Of a stretch of 45,082 nt of DNA, positions 32,655 to 41,665 are shown one piece after another. Both the position numbers and the translations under genes were made by a program. The first letter of the stretch is position 1. Each line of letters starts with the position of its first letter. Below the pieces are notes generated by a model that saw nothing but the letters and a program-made list of their open reading frames with translations, was not told the DNA's origin and did no database searches. The DNA is from Lachnospiraceae bacterium (GTDB taxonomy: Bacteria > Bacillota > Clostridia > Lachnospirales > Lachnospiraceae). The stretch is taken from assembly GCA_910575555.1 (NCBI GenBank), contig CAJTFX010000035.1, positions 1 to 45,082 on the forward strand, given 5' to 3'.

Positions 32655-33610
32655 TACCTCCCGATTTGCGGCATCCAGTCGCCGATAAATAATTCATTTT
32701 TCAAAGCCACATCAAAAATCGGCGTAAAAAACCTTACAAAAAGCTGAATCACCTGCTGCCAGTTTGGCTCTCCTGATTCTGGCTCAATTTCATCACCGTC
32801 ACAAAGCGGCAGAGATTTTGTCCAAAAACGGCCCATATAATTCTCCCACCGTTTTTCCATATACTTATAGTCCTGAAAACTGTCCACAATCTCCAGCCGC
32901 TCCTTCAGCCCAGGAATTGCATTTTCCAGAAAAAGCTGTCCAAAACTTTCAGATACTTTTCTTCCGCTTATCATCTGTGTGGTGAGAATATCGTACCCGT
33001 CTTTGTACCAGGACATGGGAGTGATTAATTCCAACTCCTCCACTATTTTATAAAAACTTCTGGACAAATATTCCTCTTGGGAAAACATATGGTAAATTAT
33101 TTTCTCCTGGGACGCCGAATCCTCCAATGTCTTTTCTTTTATCTGAACAGCAGTTCCCGCATAAGGAATCAATTCCAGTTCAAAAGGAATCTGAAAGGGC
33201 CATTCCAGAATTTTTAAACGAATTCTGGGATTCTTGCTTCCCCACTGCCACTTTTCACTGAGTTTTCGATACAATACAACCTGCAGCTCCTGTTGGGGAG
33301 CATTCTGCGGCTCTTTTTCTATCTGTTCCATATCATTCTGAGGCTCCTCCTGCTCCCATTCAGCGCCCTCAATAAAAAAAAGGCCCTCCAACTCCTCTGC
33401 TGTCTCTGCAAATTCTTCCTCAGAAACAAAAAACTCCAGATAATTGACTAAATGCTCCTGATACCATTCCCGATTTAAAAATTTATCATTTTTGAGCAGC
33501 AACTTGGCCCTCAGAGAAGAATCGTATATTTTTTGTATTATTTTTTCCGCGCCGCTTCCTGCGATCAGGTTCATTTCCGGAAACTGATATACTTCACTTT
33601 CTTTATCCAT
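32645..33610 (-). CDS. Uncharacterised cytoplasmic protein
   Basis: 321 residues; AGGGAT precedes ATG 33610. No membrane segment, signal peptide or known motif is visible. It is acidic (long E/Q-rich segment at about 85-110: EQEEPQNDMEQIEKEPQN) with aromatic-rich helices (for example RSFYKIVEELELITPMSWYK at ~200 and WQQVIQLFVRFFTPIFDVAL at ~285). The gene lies between the symporter and the carboxypeptidase on the same strand. The 34-bp duplication touches its stop codon. I do not recognise a family. Confidence 0.75.
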   Translation of the reverse strand: MDKESEVYQFPEMNLIAGSGAEKIIQKIYDSSLRAKLLLKNDKFLNREWYQEHLVNYLEFFVSEEEFAETAEELEGLFFIEGAEWEQEEPQNDMEQIEKEPQNAPQQELQVVLYRKLSEKWQWGSKNPRIRLKILEWPFQIPFELELIPYAGTAVQIKEKTLEDSASQEKIIYHMFSQEEYLSRSFYKIVEELELITPMSWYKDGYDILTTQMISGRKVSESFGQLFLENAIPGLKERLEIVDSFQDYKYMEKRWENYMGRFWTKSLPLCDGDEIEPESGEPNWQQVIQLFVRFFTPIFDVALKNELFIGDWMPQIGRYLD

Positions 33611-33748
33611 TTTATTTATCCCTGTAATTACGATACGTTACTTTGATCCGTTCTTATGAAACATGCATTTTTATTATATTCTTATCCACTTACCCTGTCA
33701 ATTATGAATGAAAAAAGAATCTCGAAAATGAGATTCTCTTCCAATGTC

Positions 33749-35122
33749 TTATTTCCAGTCTTTTTTCCTGTTGAATTTCAGATCCTTATAACTCATCTTC
33801 CGCTGTTTTCTGCATTCCAGCTTATATTTAATCAGATAGTAATTATCTACAAATTTATAAATGCCGAAGCCGATTCCAATAAGCAGCGCAACTGCCAGTA
33901 CCCCCAGCAGAATGTACTTTATATTAATGTTTACTACTACTTTTTCTTCCTGCTCATTATCTTCTTTTTCCTCATTCTTTGCCTTCTGGAACTTATATTC
34001 AGACACCTTTGCCCCGGTTATTTCAATATCTGTTCCGCCTACAGTCCGCCCGGCATACGTATAATGAATATTTCCGATAACATCTTTCGAATTATTGATT
34101 TCTGCAATTTCCGGCACAGCGTCAGTAAATGCGGCAGCTTTGGGAAGCACAATGCATCCCTCTTTATTCAATCCCACAAAGGAATCCTCATTTTCAAATA
34201 TCTTATTCTCTTTGATATCCTGAGAATAATTTTTCTCATTCTCCGCTACATTCCAGAGCTGAAAATTCTCAAAGCAGTAATCAAACAGGGCTCTGGTATC
34301 CTGATAGTGATTGGGCGCCTGCTCCCTGGTTACCACACAGATCAAAGTCATGCCGTCTTTTTCTGCAAAAGTAGCCAGCGTACTTCCGGCCACACTGGTG
34401 TATCCAGTCTTTCCGCCGATACAATAGTCGTACAGATACTGCTTGTCTCCCTTGTAATCATTAAGCATCTTATGATGGTTGCTCAGATAAGTTTCTTCAT
34501 CATGCTTATTGGTAGGCGGTATGGTGTGGCGCCTGGTGTTGACAATCATGCGGAACACATCATTTTTCAGGGCTTCTCTGGAAATCAGAGCCATATCATA
34601 GGCACAGGTGACATGCTCTTCGTCCGGCAGGCCGTGGGGATTGTTAAAATGCGTATCCTTGCACCCCAGCTCCTTTGCCTTGTCATTCATCATATTGATA
34701 AAGTCATCATAATCCTTGCCCACATGCTCTGCAATGGCATAGCCGCATTCATTGGCAGACTCCAGCATCAGGCCGTACAGACATTCTTCCATGGTCATAA
34801 CTTCATCCACGTCCCTGGAAATGCCGGACCCTTCCGTCTTGTAAACTGCATTCTTGGAAAAAACCACTTCTTCATCCAAATTGCTGTTTTCCACCGCCAG
34901 TAAACTTGTCATAATCTTTGTAATGCTTGCAGGGTATGACTGCTGATGGGAATTCTTATCATATAAAACCGTTCCTGTGGACGCCTCGATAACAACCGCT
35001 GATTCCCCTGCAATCTGTGGGCCTTCCGGCCAGTATTCTTCCGCCCGGACAGTCACAAAATTCATCTGAAAGAGACTTACAGCCCCTATAATCAGACCTG
35101 TCCATATCTTTCTCTTTTTCAT
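33749..35122 (-). CDS. D-alanyl-D-alanine carboxypeptidase (PBP5/DacF type, S11)
   Basis: 457 residues. A signal peptide (1-27) ends VRA-EEYW. The S11 active-site motifs are all there: S66-I-T-K69, S122-A-N124 and K238-T-G240. A C-terminal beta domain (about 270-370) and a membrane anchor (about 400-425) are followed by an unusually long basic cytoplasmic tail (KYKLECRKQRKMSYKDLKFN). Minor PBPs of this type trim the pentapeptide side chains of peptidoglycan; DacF-like ones act in sporulation. A long antisense open frame in the same region is a shadow. Confidence 0.94.
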   Translation of the reverse strand: MKKRKIWTGLIIGAVSLFQMNFVTVRAEEYWPEGPQIAGESAVVIEASTGTVLYDKNSHQQSYPASITKIMTSLLAVENSNLDEEVVFSKNAVYKTEGSGISRDVDEVMTMEECLYGLMLESANECGYAIAEHVGKDYDDFINMMNDKAKELGCKDTHFNNPHGLPDEEHVTCAYDMALISREALKNDVFRMIVNTRRHTIPPTNKHDEETYLSNHHKMLNDYKGDKQYLYDYCIGGKTGYTSVAGSTLATFAEKDGMTLICVVTREQAPNHYQDTRALFDYCFENFQLWNVAENEKNYSQDIKENKIFENEDSFVGLNKEGCIVLPKAAAFTDAVPEIAEINNSKDVIGNIHYTYAGRTVGGTDIEITGAKVSEYKFQKAKNEEKEDNEQEEKVVVNINIKYILLGVLAVALLIGIGFGIYKFVDNYYLIKYKLECRKQRKMSYKDLKFNRKKDWK

Positions 35123-35322
35123 GAAATTTCTCCTTAAGTTCTCCTGCAGGCTGCATGAACGCCTTCAAACTGCCTGCCGCATCTTTGTTAAGATATTTTA
35201 CGAAATATCTCATTTATTTTACAAATCTGTTACAAGTTTCATATAGTATAACATATTGCAAGTTGCGTTGCAACTTCTGGTATGGTATTATAGCTTTATT
35301 ATATCATTTTTCGGAGGTATTT

Positions 35323-35961
35323 ATGAGATTGAGAAATATCCCAGGTTCCAGAGAAGCCATTGCAGAAAGTCATTGGTGCATCCAGGAACCGGAGCAGTAT
35401 AAAGGAAACTGGCGGCAGGTTTTTTGCAGCGGCAATCCCATCCATATTGAAATCGGCATGGGAAAAGGGCAGTTTCTAATGACTCTTGCAAAGCAAAATC
35501 CCCAAATCAACTATATCGGCATTGAAAAATATTCCAGTGTCCTCCTTCGGGCCCTTCAGAAAATGGAAGAAGAACCTCTGGAAAATATCCGCTTTATCCG
35601 AATGGAGGCAGAGACCATCTGCGATATTTTTCAGGAAAATGAGATAGCAAAAATCTATCTGAACTTTTCTGATCCCTGGCCGAAAGACCGTCATGCAAAA
35701 CGGCGGCTTACTTCCCGTCAGTTTTTTGCCCGCTACAATTCCATTTTAGCAAAAGAAGGTAACGTGGAATTTAAAACGGACAACCGGGAGCTTTTTGATT
35801 TTTCCCTGGAGGAAGTAAAAGAAGCAGGATGGACGTTAGACGGAATCACCCGGGATCTGCACCGGGACGAAAGTATGAATGCCGGAAATGTCATGACAGA
35901 ATATGAAGAGCGTTTTTCCTCTATGGGAAATTCTATTTACAAATTGATTGCATCCAGGTAA
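35323..35961 (+). CDS. trmB: tRNA (guanine-46-N7)-methyltransferase
   Basis: 212 residues from ATG 35323 (TCGGAGG before it). The class I SAM-methyltransferase fold shows IEIGMGKGQFLMTLA (SAM loop, ~49-63), IGIEKYSSVLLRAL, and the TrmB signature NFSDPWPKDRHAKRRL (~122-137). It makes m7G46 in tRNA using S-adenosylmethionine. It is divergent from the carboxypeptidase gene, with an A/T-rich promoter region between them (35230-35310). Confidence 0.96.
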   Translation: MRLRNIPGSREAIAESHWCIQEPEQYKGNWRQVFCSGNPIHIEIGMGKGQFLMTLAKQNPQINYIGIEKYSSVLLRALQKMEEEPLENIRFIRMEAETICDIFQENEIAKIYLNFSDPWPKDRHAKRRLTSRQFFARYNSILAKEGNVEFKTDNRELFDFSLEEVKEAGWTLDGITRDLHRDESMNAGNVMTEYEERFSSMGNSIYKLIASR

Positions 35962-36015
35962 GAGAAAGCGTATAATAAAATTGTTCCAGGTTTTCAGCAT
36001 GTAAAGGAGTATATT

Positions 36016-36237
36016 ATGAAAAGTACAAAATTAATTGCCCCAGTGATTATTACAGTAATTCTGATGCTGTTTTTGCTTAGTTACTTTTTCTTATGGACGA
36101 TTTTGCCTGTACCTGCTGTCATAAAAATTGTATTTCTCCTGGCGCTGTTGGCCCTTATGGGCGTTTCAGTGTACAACTTAGTGGAAAGAATTCAAGAGAT
36201 AAGGAGCGGTGAAGAAGATGATCTTAGTAAATACTGA
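36016..36237 (+). CDS. Small two-helix membrane protein
   Basis: 73 residues from ATG 36016, with GTAAAGGAG before it. Two hydrophobic segments (about 8-30 and 35-57) are followed by a charged cytoplasmic end (VERIQEIRSGEEDD). TATAAT at about 35971 may be its -10. The gene overlaps the next one by 20 nt, suggesting co-translation. No family recognised. Confidence 0.75.
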   Translation: MKSTKLIAPVIITVILMLFLLSYFFLWTILPVPAVIKIVFLLALLALMGVSVYNLVERIQEIRSGEEDDLSKY

Positions 36238-36532
36238 TTATATTACCGGCAAAGAGCTTGAAATGCTCGGCCTGGTAAAAGGAAGCACGATTCAGTCCAA
36301 AAATATCGGACGTGACATTACCCAGGGCTTTAAAACCATTGTTGGAGGCGAATTGAAGGCTTACAACGAAATGATGAATGAAGCAAGGGCCCTTGCCACC
36401 AAGCGTATGGTGGAAGAAGCAACCGCTTTAAAGGCAGACGCGGTTGTGAACATCCGGTATGCTTCTTCTGCGATTATGCAGGGAGCCGCTGAAGTAATTG
36501 CTTATGGAACGGCAGTAAGATTTACCAATTAG
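36218..36532 (+). CDS. YbjQ/UPF0145 family protein
   Basis: 104 residues from ATG 36218; AAGGAG at 36201-36206 is 11 nt away, and a GTG at 36209 is too close. The family hallmarks are MILVNTDYITG near the start, GFKTIVGGELKAYNEMM in the middle and the end AEVIAYGTAVRF. Members form small oligomeric beta-rich proteins annotated as heavy-metal-binding domain, without proven function. Translation is coupled with the membrane protein upstream. Confidence 0.9.
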   Translation: MILVNTDYITGKELEMLGLVKGSTIQSKNIGRDITQGFKTIVGGELKAYNEMMNEARALATKRMVEEATALKADAVVNIRYASSAIMQGAAEVIAYGTAVRFTN

Positions 36533-36580
36533 AAGCTTCGCCTGTTTTTATATCAGGCCCTTAGAAACAATTCAGACAAC

Positions 36581-36632
36581 AAAAACAGCGGGACTGTCCT
36601 TCGTTTCATCAAAGGACAATCCCGTTGTTTTA
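36581..36632. terminator. Bidirectional terminator
   Basis: AACAGCGGGACTGTCCTT pairs with AAAGGACAATCCCGTTGTTT around CGTTTCATC. A-run and T-run flank it, so it can serve both the YbjQ gene and the convergent S66 peptidase gene. Confidence 0.85.
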
Positions 36633-36676
36633 TGTATCAAGTGCATATATTTGGCAGCAAGCGGCTTTCCCGCCTT

Positions 36677-37729
36677 TTATAAGAATACAATCTCCTGCTT
36701 TCCTGCATCCACCCGGATACGGGCGCCATAAGGCAGGATCGCTCTGGGCAGTGCATGTCCAACATTCACATTATACAGAATCGGCAACTCTTTATCCCCA
36801 AACATTTCCAAATAAACTTTCTTATATTCTTCATAATACTGCTCATCCTGGGGCTTGCCCACAATCATCCCGTTAGCGCCCTCAAATACCCCTGCCCGTT
36901 CCAGAGATTGCAGCTCTGTATACAGCAATTCGGGCGAAGGCTTTTCCTCACAAGTTTCCAAAAAAACAATTTTCCCTTTCCACTCTTCTTTTTTGGGAAA
37001 AATATGATATTTCCGGCAAATTTCTCCTTCTTCTTTATATCGTTTGGACTCCAGCATATCATACATTGATTCCAGGCAGCCGCCAAGTAATTCCCCTTCA
37101 AAAACCCGGGCTCCCTGAAGAAGCTCATATCCGCGGGTTTCCTTATGGGAAATACGCTCACTCCCTACTGCAGCCCTGGAAAAATCCACCCGTTCCTCAT
37201 ACCAAGTCCCGCTTGGACGTATGGAATGAAAGCCATGGAAACAGCCTAAAAAGGCTTCCCGGGAATAAGGCAGCATTTCATTTGCCATTTCAGCAAATTC
37301 ACACAGAAATGACTGGCCATAAAACGTCTGAAGCCCGATTCTATAAAACATCAGATGATTCACCGTGGTATCTGAAAATCCCAGAAACAGCTTGGGAGAA
37401 TTCCGTACCGCCTGAATAAACTCTGTATCCTCCATCAGATAAGGCAGCAGTCGGAATGTGTCATCCCCGCCGATTGCAGCAATAATCCCATGGATGGAAG
37501 TATCCAAAAAAGCCTGCTTCAAATCTTCCGCCCGCTTTTGGGGATATTGATTCAGATAATCCTCCCCTTTCAGTGAGTTGGGCATAAACACCGGAGTAAG
37601 CCCGAATTCCTCCATTCGTTTCCTGCCGATTTCCAGGCTGTGGCTGCAGCATTCTTCTCCAAGCATTCCGCTGGAAAGGCTGACGATTGCAATGCGGTCG
37701 CCGGGCTTTAAATAGTGGGGTTTTATCAT
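36677..37729 (-). CDS. L,D-carboxypeptidase (S66 family, LdcA/MccF type)
   Basis: 350 residues from ATG 37729 (GGAGAATCAAA before it). The S66 fold shows the nucleophile serine in LFLGFSDTTVNH, Glu in FLETCEEKPS and His in NVGHALPRA, which fit the Ser-Glu-His triad. The N-terminus KPGDRIAIVSLSSG is typical. Members cut L,D-bonds in muropeptides (recycling) or detoxify microcin C-like compounds; which one applies here cannot be told. It lies 69 nt before pepT's end on the same strand. Confidence 0.92.
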   Translation of the reverse strand: MIKPHYLKPGDRIAIVSLSSGMLGEECCSHSLEIGRKRMEEFGLTPVFMPNSLKGEDYLNQYPQKRAEDLKQAFLDTSIHGIIAAIGGDDTFRLLPYLMEDTEFIQAVRNSPKLFLGFSDTTVNHLMFYRIGLQTFYGQSFLCEFAEMANEMLPYSREAFLGCFHGFHSIRPSGTWYEERVDFSRAAVGSERISHKETRGYELLQGARVFEGELLGGCLESMYDMLESKRYKEEGEICRKYHIFPKKEEWKGKIVFLETCEEKPSPELLYTELQSLERAGVFEGANGMIVGKPQDEQYYEEYKKVYLEMFGDKELPILYNVNVGHALPRAILPYGARIRVDAGKQEIVFL

Positions 37730-37797
37730 TTTGATTCTCCTTTGCAAATTTTCTCGGTTCTGTGTTCGCACCTGAATCCCCTTTTCTCATTTGCCAT

Positions 37798-39021
37798 TTA
37801 CGCTTGATCCACAGCCCGTTCCACAATCCCCTTAATCACCTTCACCACAGCCTTCATTCCTTCCACTGTCACATGCTCCTTAGGCCCGTGGAAGGCATAT
37901 CCTCCCGTTCCCAGGTTCGGGCAGGGAAGTCCCATAAAACTCAGCCTGCCGCCGTCCGTGCCGCCCCGGATAGGCAGGGAATCCGGTTCCATTCCGGCTG
38001 CTTTGATGGCTTCTTTTGCTTTTTCCACCACAAAGAAATGCTTCTCCATCACCTCCAGCATATTCCGGTAGCTCTCTTTCAGTTCCAGCGTTACTGTGCC
38101 TGCGCCGTATTTTTCATTCATCTTCTCTTCAATTCCGCGAAGGGTCTGCTGCCGCTTTTCAAAGATTTCGCTGTCGTGATCCCTGACAATATAGTCCAGA
38201 CGGGCCTCGTTGACATCTCCGCTCATTCCCTCCAGATGATAGAAGCCTTCCCGTCCTTCCGTATGCTCCGGTGTCTCCTGCACTGGCAGCAAAGACTGAA
38301 TTTCACAGGCAATGGAAGCTGCATTGACCATAATATTTTTGGCGGAACCGGGATGGACGTTCACTCCTTTAATGATAAAACGGGCAGATGATGCGTTAAA
38401 ATTCTCATAAGCCACTTCACCCTCATAGTCCCCATCTACCGTATAGGCATAATCTGCCTGAAAATAATCCAGATCAAACATATCCGCCCCGGCTCCCACT
38501 TCTTCATCGGGAGTAAATCCGATCCAGATATCTCCATGAGGCATCTTCTCTGCTATAATTTCTTCCGCAGCAGTGACAATAGCTGCAATTCCCGCCTTAT
38601 CATCCGCACCCAAAAGAGTTGTACCGTCTGTGGTAATCAAAGTCCTTCCTTTTAAAGAAGATAAATGGGGAAAATCACTGACTTTTATCACATCTCCGGT
38701 TGCCGGAAGAACCACATCTTCTCCATTATAATCTGAAATCACCTGAGGCTTCACATCTTTTCCAGAAAAAGCTACCGCTGTGTCCATATGGGCAATAAAT
38801 CCCATGGGCTTCTTCTGCTCGAATCCTTCTGTCGCCGGAAGCAGGCCGTAAACATAACAATGTTCATCCCTCTTCACTTTTACCAGTCCCAGTTCCTTTA
38901 ATTCCTTTGCCAGTTCATCTGCAAGGGCAAACTGCCGCTCTGTGCTTGGGATGGTATCTTTGCCATCCTCAGAAGTGGTCCAGTAAGAAACATATTTTAA
39001 AAATCTCTCCTGTATTTTCAT
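37798..39021 (-). CDS. pepT: Peptidase T (tripeptide aminopeptidase)
   Basis: 407 residues from ATG 39021 (GGAGGTTATT before it). The M20B metal ligands are visible: HMDTAVAFSG (first His/Asp), LLGADDKAGIAAI, TPDEEVGAGAD and the closing GTGGYAFHGPKEH. The dimerisation ('lid') domain has NVHPGSAKNIMVNA. PepT removes the N-terminal residue from tripeptides with two zinc ions in the cytoplasm. Upstream of the S66 gene on the same strand, the two form a probable peptide-recycling operon. Confidence 0.96.
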   Translation of the reverse strand: MKIQERFLKYVSYWTTSEDGKDTIPSTERQFALADELAKELKELGLVKVKRDEHCYVYGLLPATEGFEQKKPMGFIAHMDTAVAFSGKDVKPQVISDYNGEDVVLPATGDVIKVSDFPHLSSLKGRTLITTDGTTLLGADDKAGIAAIVTAAEEIIAEKMPHGDIWIGFTPDEEVGAGADMFDLDYFQADYAYTVDGDYEGEVAYENFNASSARFIIKGVNVHPGSAKNIMVNAASIACEIQSLLPVQETPEHTEGREGFYHLEGMSGDVNEARLDYIVRDHDSEIFEKRQQTLRGIEEKMNEKYGAGTVTLELKESYRNMLEVMEKHFFVVEKAKEAIKAAGMEPDSLPIRGGTDGGRLSFMGLPCPNLGTGGYAFHGPKEHVTVEGMKAVVKVIKGIVERAVDQA

Positions 39022-39099
39022 AATAACCTCCAATGTAAAACCTGTTGTTTCTGAATTTCAGCTGAAATTAACAGCAATATTTCTGTCAGGATTTCAGCA

Positions 39100-40743
39100 T
39101 CACTTCTGAATCTCCGTTACCTTCACAGGATTATCCCCTTCCAGATAGGAAATCCGAATGCTGTCTCCTGTATTATATTTTATAATATCAAGCAAATCCG
39201 CATTGGACAAGTCAATGTCAAAGATCTCTTCTTTTCCCTCCAATGAAAAATAAATATGGGAGGTTCCCTCAATATTAACCGGCATCAAACTGCCTATTTT
39301 CCCGGAAGCTGATTTGCTCTCCTGGCCGCTTCCCGCGGCAATTCCGTTGGTTTTCAAAAGCTGGGTATAGGATTTCTCACATTCCTTAATGGAGTCACCG
39401 GTAGCCACCCACTGGTATTTCTGAATATTTACCATGGCATACATTTTCACCAGTCCTGCGCCGTCTTTCAGCGCCATAAAATACGTGGGTTCCCCGGAAA
39501 TATTCAAAAGCAGCGGAAATGTTGCCTGATAGCCCAGATTCTGTACCTGGCCTTCTGCAGACGACATGGCAGATTTCTCCGTCGCGCCCTCTATTTTGTA
39601 AAAACGTGTCTCCATGGTACGCTGATTCATCAGCACAAAGCCCACATTCGACTGATCGCCGCTGACGCTGGTAACGCCGGAATACACCCAAACATCGTCC
39701 TCCAGGGCAATATAATTATAGCCGTCTGTAGTTTCCAGACAGTCCTTCTGTCCCAGAATACTGTTGAAAAATCCGTGCTTCAAGGTTCCGTTATAGTCAT
39801 AAAGCTCCATCAAAAGCTCCGCCTGAAATACTTTATCCACCCATTGGGGAACATCTTCAATCTTATAATCACTGCATTCTCCTGTTACCGCATTGCAGAT
39901 TACAACATTTCCAATGGTCACTCCTCCAAACAGTCCGATATTAAACTTTTTCACCGGACAAATCCAGTAAGGGGTTCCCTCTTCATCAATTTCAAAAAAC
40001 AACTGCTCTGTGAAGATATAGGTAGGATACTTAAAACGGAGATGCCGGTAAATGTTCCGGTTCAGATATTCTGATTTGGAATATTTGATCCCTTCGCTTA
40101 ATTTCACGCATTCAGTATCCTGGGTAGCCATATCTATCTTTATATAAGCGGGAATTCCTGATTTCTGGTTCGTCAGCCACTTGATGGGGCTGGCATAAAC
40201 CAAAGGCGATACCCTTACCGGCTTATTATTTACATTAATCTGGCTGTAATCGTTGGCTACTTCAAACTGCGATACCATATCCACCATACTTCCCATTTTC
40301 CGATCTCCCAAAAGGGCTGCGGAATCTTTATCTAAAATAGGAATCGTATTGTAATCCACCTGTGAAATATCTTCAGAAAAATTCCGTTCCTCAACGGTCA
40401 TCAATTGCTGATACTTCTTTGCATTGATAATCGGAGAAGAAAGAAACGTTCCAATCACCAGAATTAAAATTAATATCCCTGTTATGCCGAATCCAATTTT
40501 AGAAACCATTCCGAACTGGATGTCCATCAGCTGATGAAGTCCCCCTTTGCCCTGGCCCTTTTCTCTCCCTTTCCATGACTTCCGAAACGAAAAAAGCAGG
40601 GTCAGAACAATAGCCCCTCCAATCAGAAACCACCAGGTTCCCATGGAATGAATATTGAATGCAGGAATCGTAATATAGTAATATAGAAATGCTGCAATTG
40701 CCAAAAGAAACACAATCACTATATTTTTACCAGTTTTTTTCAT
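39100..40743 (-). CDS. Membrane-anchored protein of unknown function
   Basis: 547 residues, with AGGAGAAG before ATG 40743. Three N-terminal membrane helices (about 7-23, 37-54, 84-106) are followed by a large outer domain (about 107-547) without cysteines at regular spacing. It has repeated beta-type segments (GTPYWICPVKKFNIGLFGG, EPTYFMALKDGAGLVKMYAM), and the end INIEGTSHIYFSLEG looks OB-like. No catalytic motif is seen. It is oriented with pepT but separated by ~80 nt. Similar proteins seem common in Lachnospiraceae; I do not know a function. Confidence 0.8.
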   Translation of the reverse strand: MKKTGKNIVIVFLLAIAAFLYYYITIPAFNIHSMGTWWFLIGGAIVLTLLFSFRKSWKGREKGQGKGGLHQLMDIQFGMVSKIGFGITGILILILVIGTFLSSPIINAKKYQQLMTVEERNFSEDISQVDYNTIPILDKDSAALLGDRKMGSMVDMVSQFEVANDYSQINVNNKPVRVSPLVYASPIKWLTNQKSGIPAYIKIDMATQDTECVKLSEGIKYSKSEYLNRNIYRHLRFKYPTYIFTEQLFFEIDEEGTPYWICPVKKFNIGLFGGVTIGNVVICNAVTGECSDYKIEDVPQWVDKVFQAELLMELYDYNGTLKHGFFNSILGQKDCLETTDGYNYIALEDDVWVYSGVTSVSGDQSNVGFVLMNQRTMETRFYKIEGATEKSAMSSAEGQVQNLGYQATFPLLLNISGEPTYFMALKDGAGLVKMYAMVNIQKYQWVATGDSIKECEKSYTQLLKTNGIAAGSGQESKSASGKIGSLMPVNIEGTSHIYFSLEGKEEIFDIDLSNADLLDIIKYNTGDSIRISYLEGDNPVKVTEIQK

Positions 40744-40843
40744 TTTTCTTCTCCTTAATTGTATTATTTAATTAGTACAATTCTACCCTTTTCTAATTAT
40801 TATGTCAAGTTAGCTAAATGTTAAAAAAAAATTAAAAAAGTTC

Positions 40844-40872
40844 TTGCAATTCTAAATTTTTTATTATATAAT
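40844..40872 (+). promoter_or_regulatory. tRNA-Lys promoter
   Basis: TTGCAA (40844-40849) and TATAAT (40867-40872) are exactly 17 nt apart, 28 nt before the tRNA. Confidence 0.82.
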
Positions 40873-40899
40873 ATATCTCGTGTTAAAGATATAACAGAC

Positions 40900-40972
40900 G
40901 CGCTTCTAGCTCAGTTGGTAGAGCACCTGACTCTTAATCAGGGTGTCCAGGGTTCGAGCCCCTGGAGGCGCA
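40900..40972 (+). tRNA. tRNA-Lys (CTT)
   Basis: The acceptor GCGCTTC pairs with GAGGCGC. The D arm CTCAGTTGGTAGAGC is present. The anticodon loop CTCTTAA inside CCTGA/TCAGG gives anticodon CTT (codon AAG). The T arm is CCAGGGTTCGAGCCCCTGG. The discriminator is A; the CCA end is not encoded. Confidence 0.97.
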
Positions 40973-40979
40973 CTGAAAG

Positions 40980-41023
40980 CACTGTTTTTGATGACTGTGA
41001 GCATCGGGGACGGTGTTTTTTTT
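40980..41023 (+). terminator. Terminator after tRNA-Lys
   Basis: CACTGT...GATG (from 40980) pairs with CATC...ACGGTG (to 41015), followed by TTTTTTTT. Confidence 0.7.
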
Positions 41024-41047
41024 GTGACTTTTTCAGGTAAATGGGTA

Positions 41048-41123
41048 ATCTATATAAGGATAAAATAAGTTTGGCGCGAAATCCGGCGCGAAGTGGTCGC
41101 GAATTCGGCGCGGATATATAGAT
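41048..41123. repeat. Four phased GCGCGAA repeats framed by a 9-bp inverted repeat
   Basis: GCGCGAA-type units start at 41074, 41086, 41097 (TCGCGAA) and 41108 (GCGCGGA), that is every 11-12 nt. ATCTATATA (41048-41056) and TATATAGAT (41115-41123) frame them. This looks like a cooperative protein-binding array. It sits directly behind tRNA-Lys, a common integration site, so it may be an arm of an old attachment site. Confidence 0.75.
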
Positions 41124-41171
41124 AGTATGCCTGATTGGAGCTTTACAATTCTATCAATATTAATATAAAAA

Positions 41172-41326
41172 AGAATGCGTTATACGCATTCTCCGCGCGT
41201 GAGCGGGTTGCGCAGCAATAAACATCATCTCCGCAAGCTGCGCATAATCATCTGTACTTGTATAGGAAATCTGGAGGAATCTTCCTATACAAGCACAAAA
41301 GCAGGGAAATCCCTGCCTGCTCTTTT
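41172..41326. other. Cluster of four hairpins ending in a terminator
   Basis: In order: AGAATGCGT/ACGCATTCT (41172-41192), TGCGCAGC/GCTGCGCA (41209-41244), CTTGTATAGGAA/TTCCTATACAAG (41257-41293), and GCAGGG/CCCTGC (41301-41316) followed by CTCTTTTT. This could be a structured RNA on the plus strand or a hairpin-rich mobile repeat. The minus strand has a 64-codon frame starting MNRKKQKKFKKSRQGF with AAGGAAGT before it, which I cannot assign. Confidence 0.55.
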
Positions 41327-41418
41327 TAAATTTCTTTTGTTTTTTCCGGTTCATACTTCCTTGATACATCACATAATTTCATTACATCATTACAAATATT
41401 AAGCTCACAGCTATACTC

Positions 41419-41586
41419 CATGCAGGCCAATTTCCTGATATAAAAATTATATTAAAACGCTGGAAAGAAGAAGGAATCTTAAAAAGCGAAAAAGACCGTT
41501 ATATTTCAGACATTCAGATTGTAAAAGAGATGCCAAAAGTAAAAGGATACATGATTAATATGCCAGAACAGAAAGGGCATCAATAA
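41419..41586 (+). pseudogene. C-terminal fragment of an unknown, probably phage- or element-related protein
   Basis: The frame ends with FPDIKIILKRWKEEGILKSE and VKEMPKVKGYMINMPEQKG before TAA 41584. It reads like the last ~50 residues of a larger protein (RWxxEGxLxxxKDRY pattern, as at the end of some primase or DUF927-like proteins), but there is no start or upstream part. Probably left over from an element once integrated behind tRNA-Lys. Confidence 0.4.
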
Positions 41587-41665
41587 CAGAAAAGGGCAGT
41601 CAATGAATAAAAACCACCTGATTTCAATTCAGATACACAGGCAGTACCATCCTGTAAACAAAAAA

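Noticed and set aside
33656-34903. Long plus-strand open frame (415 codons) opposite the carboxypeptidase gene
   Set aside because: It is antisense to a gene with all S11 active-site motifs, has no ribosome site, and its translation (runs of F, I, H) is the usual shadow of a coding strand.
37762-38391. Plus-strand open frame opposite pepT
   Set aside because: Antisense shadow: pepT has clear M20 metal-binding motifs and a good ribosome site; the opposite frame is H/F/P-rich without a start signal.
41048-41123. CRISPR-like array from the repeated GCGCGAA units
   Set aside because: Units are 7 nt and spaced 11-12 nt, with no long repeats, no spacers of 30 nt or so, and no cas genes nearby.
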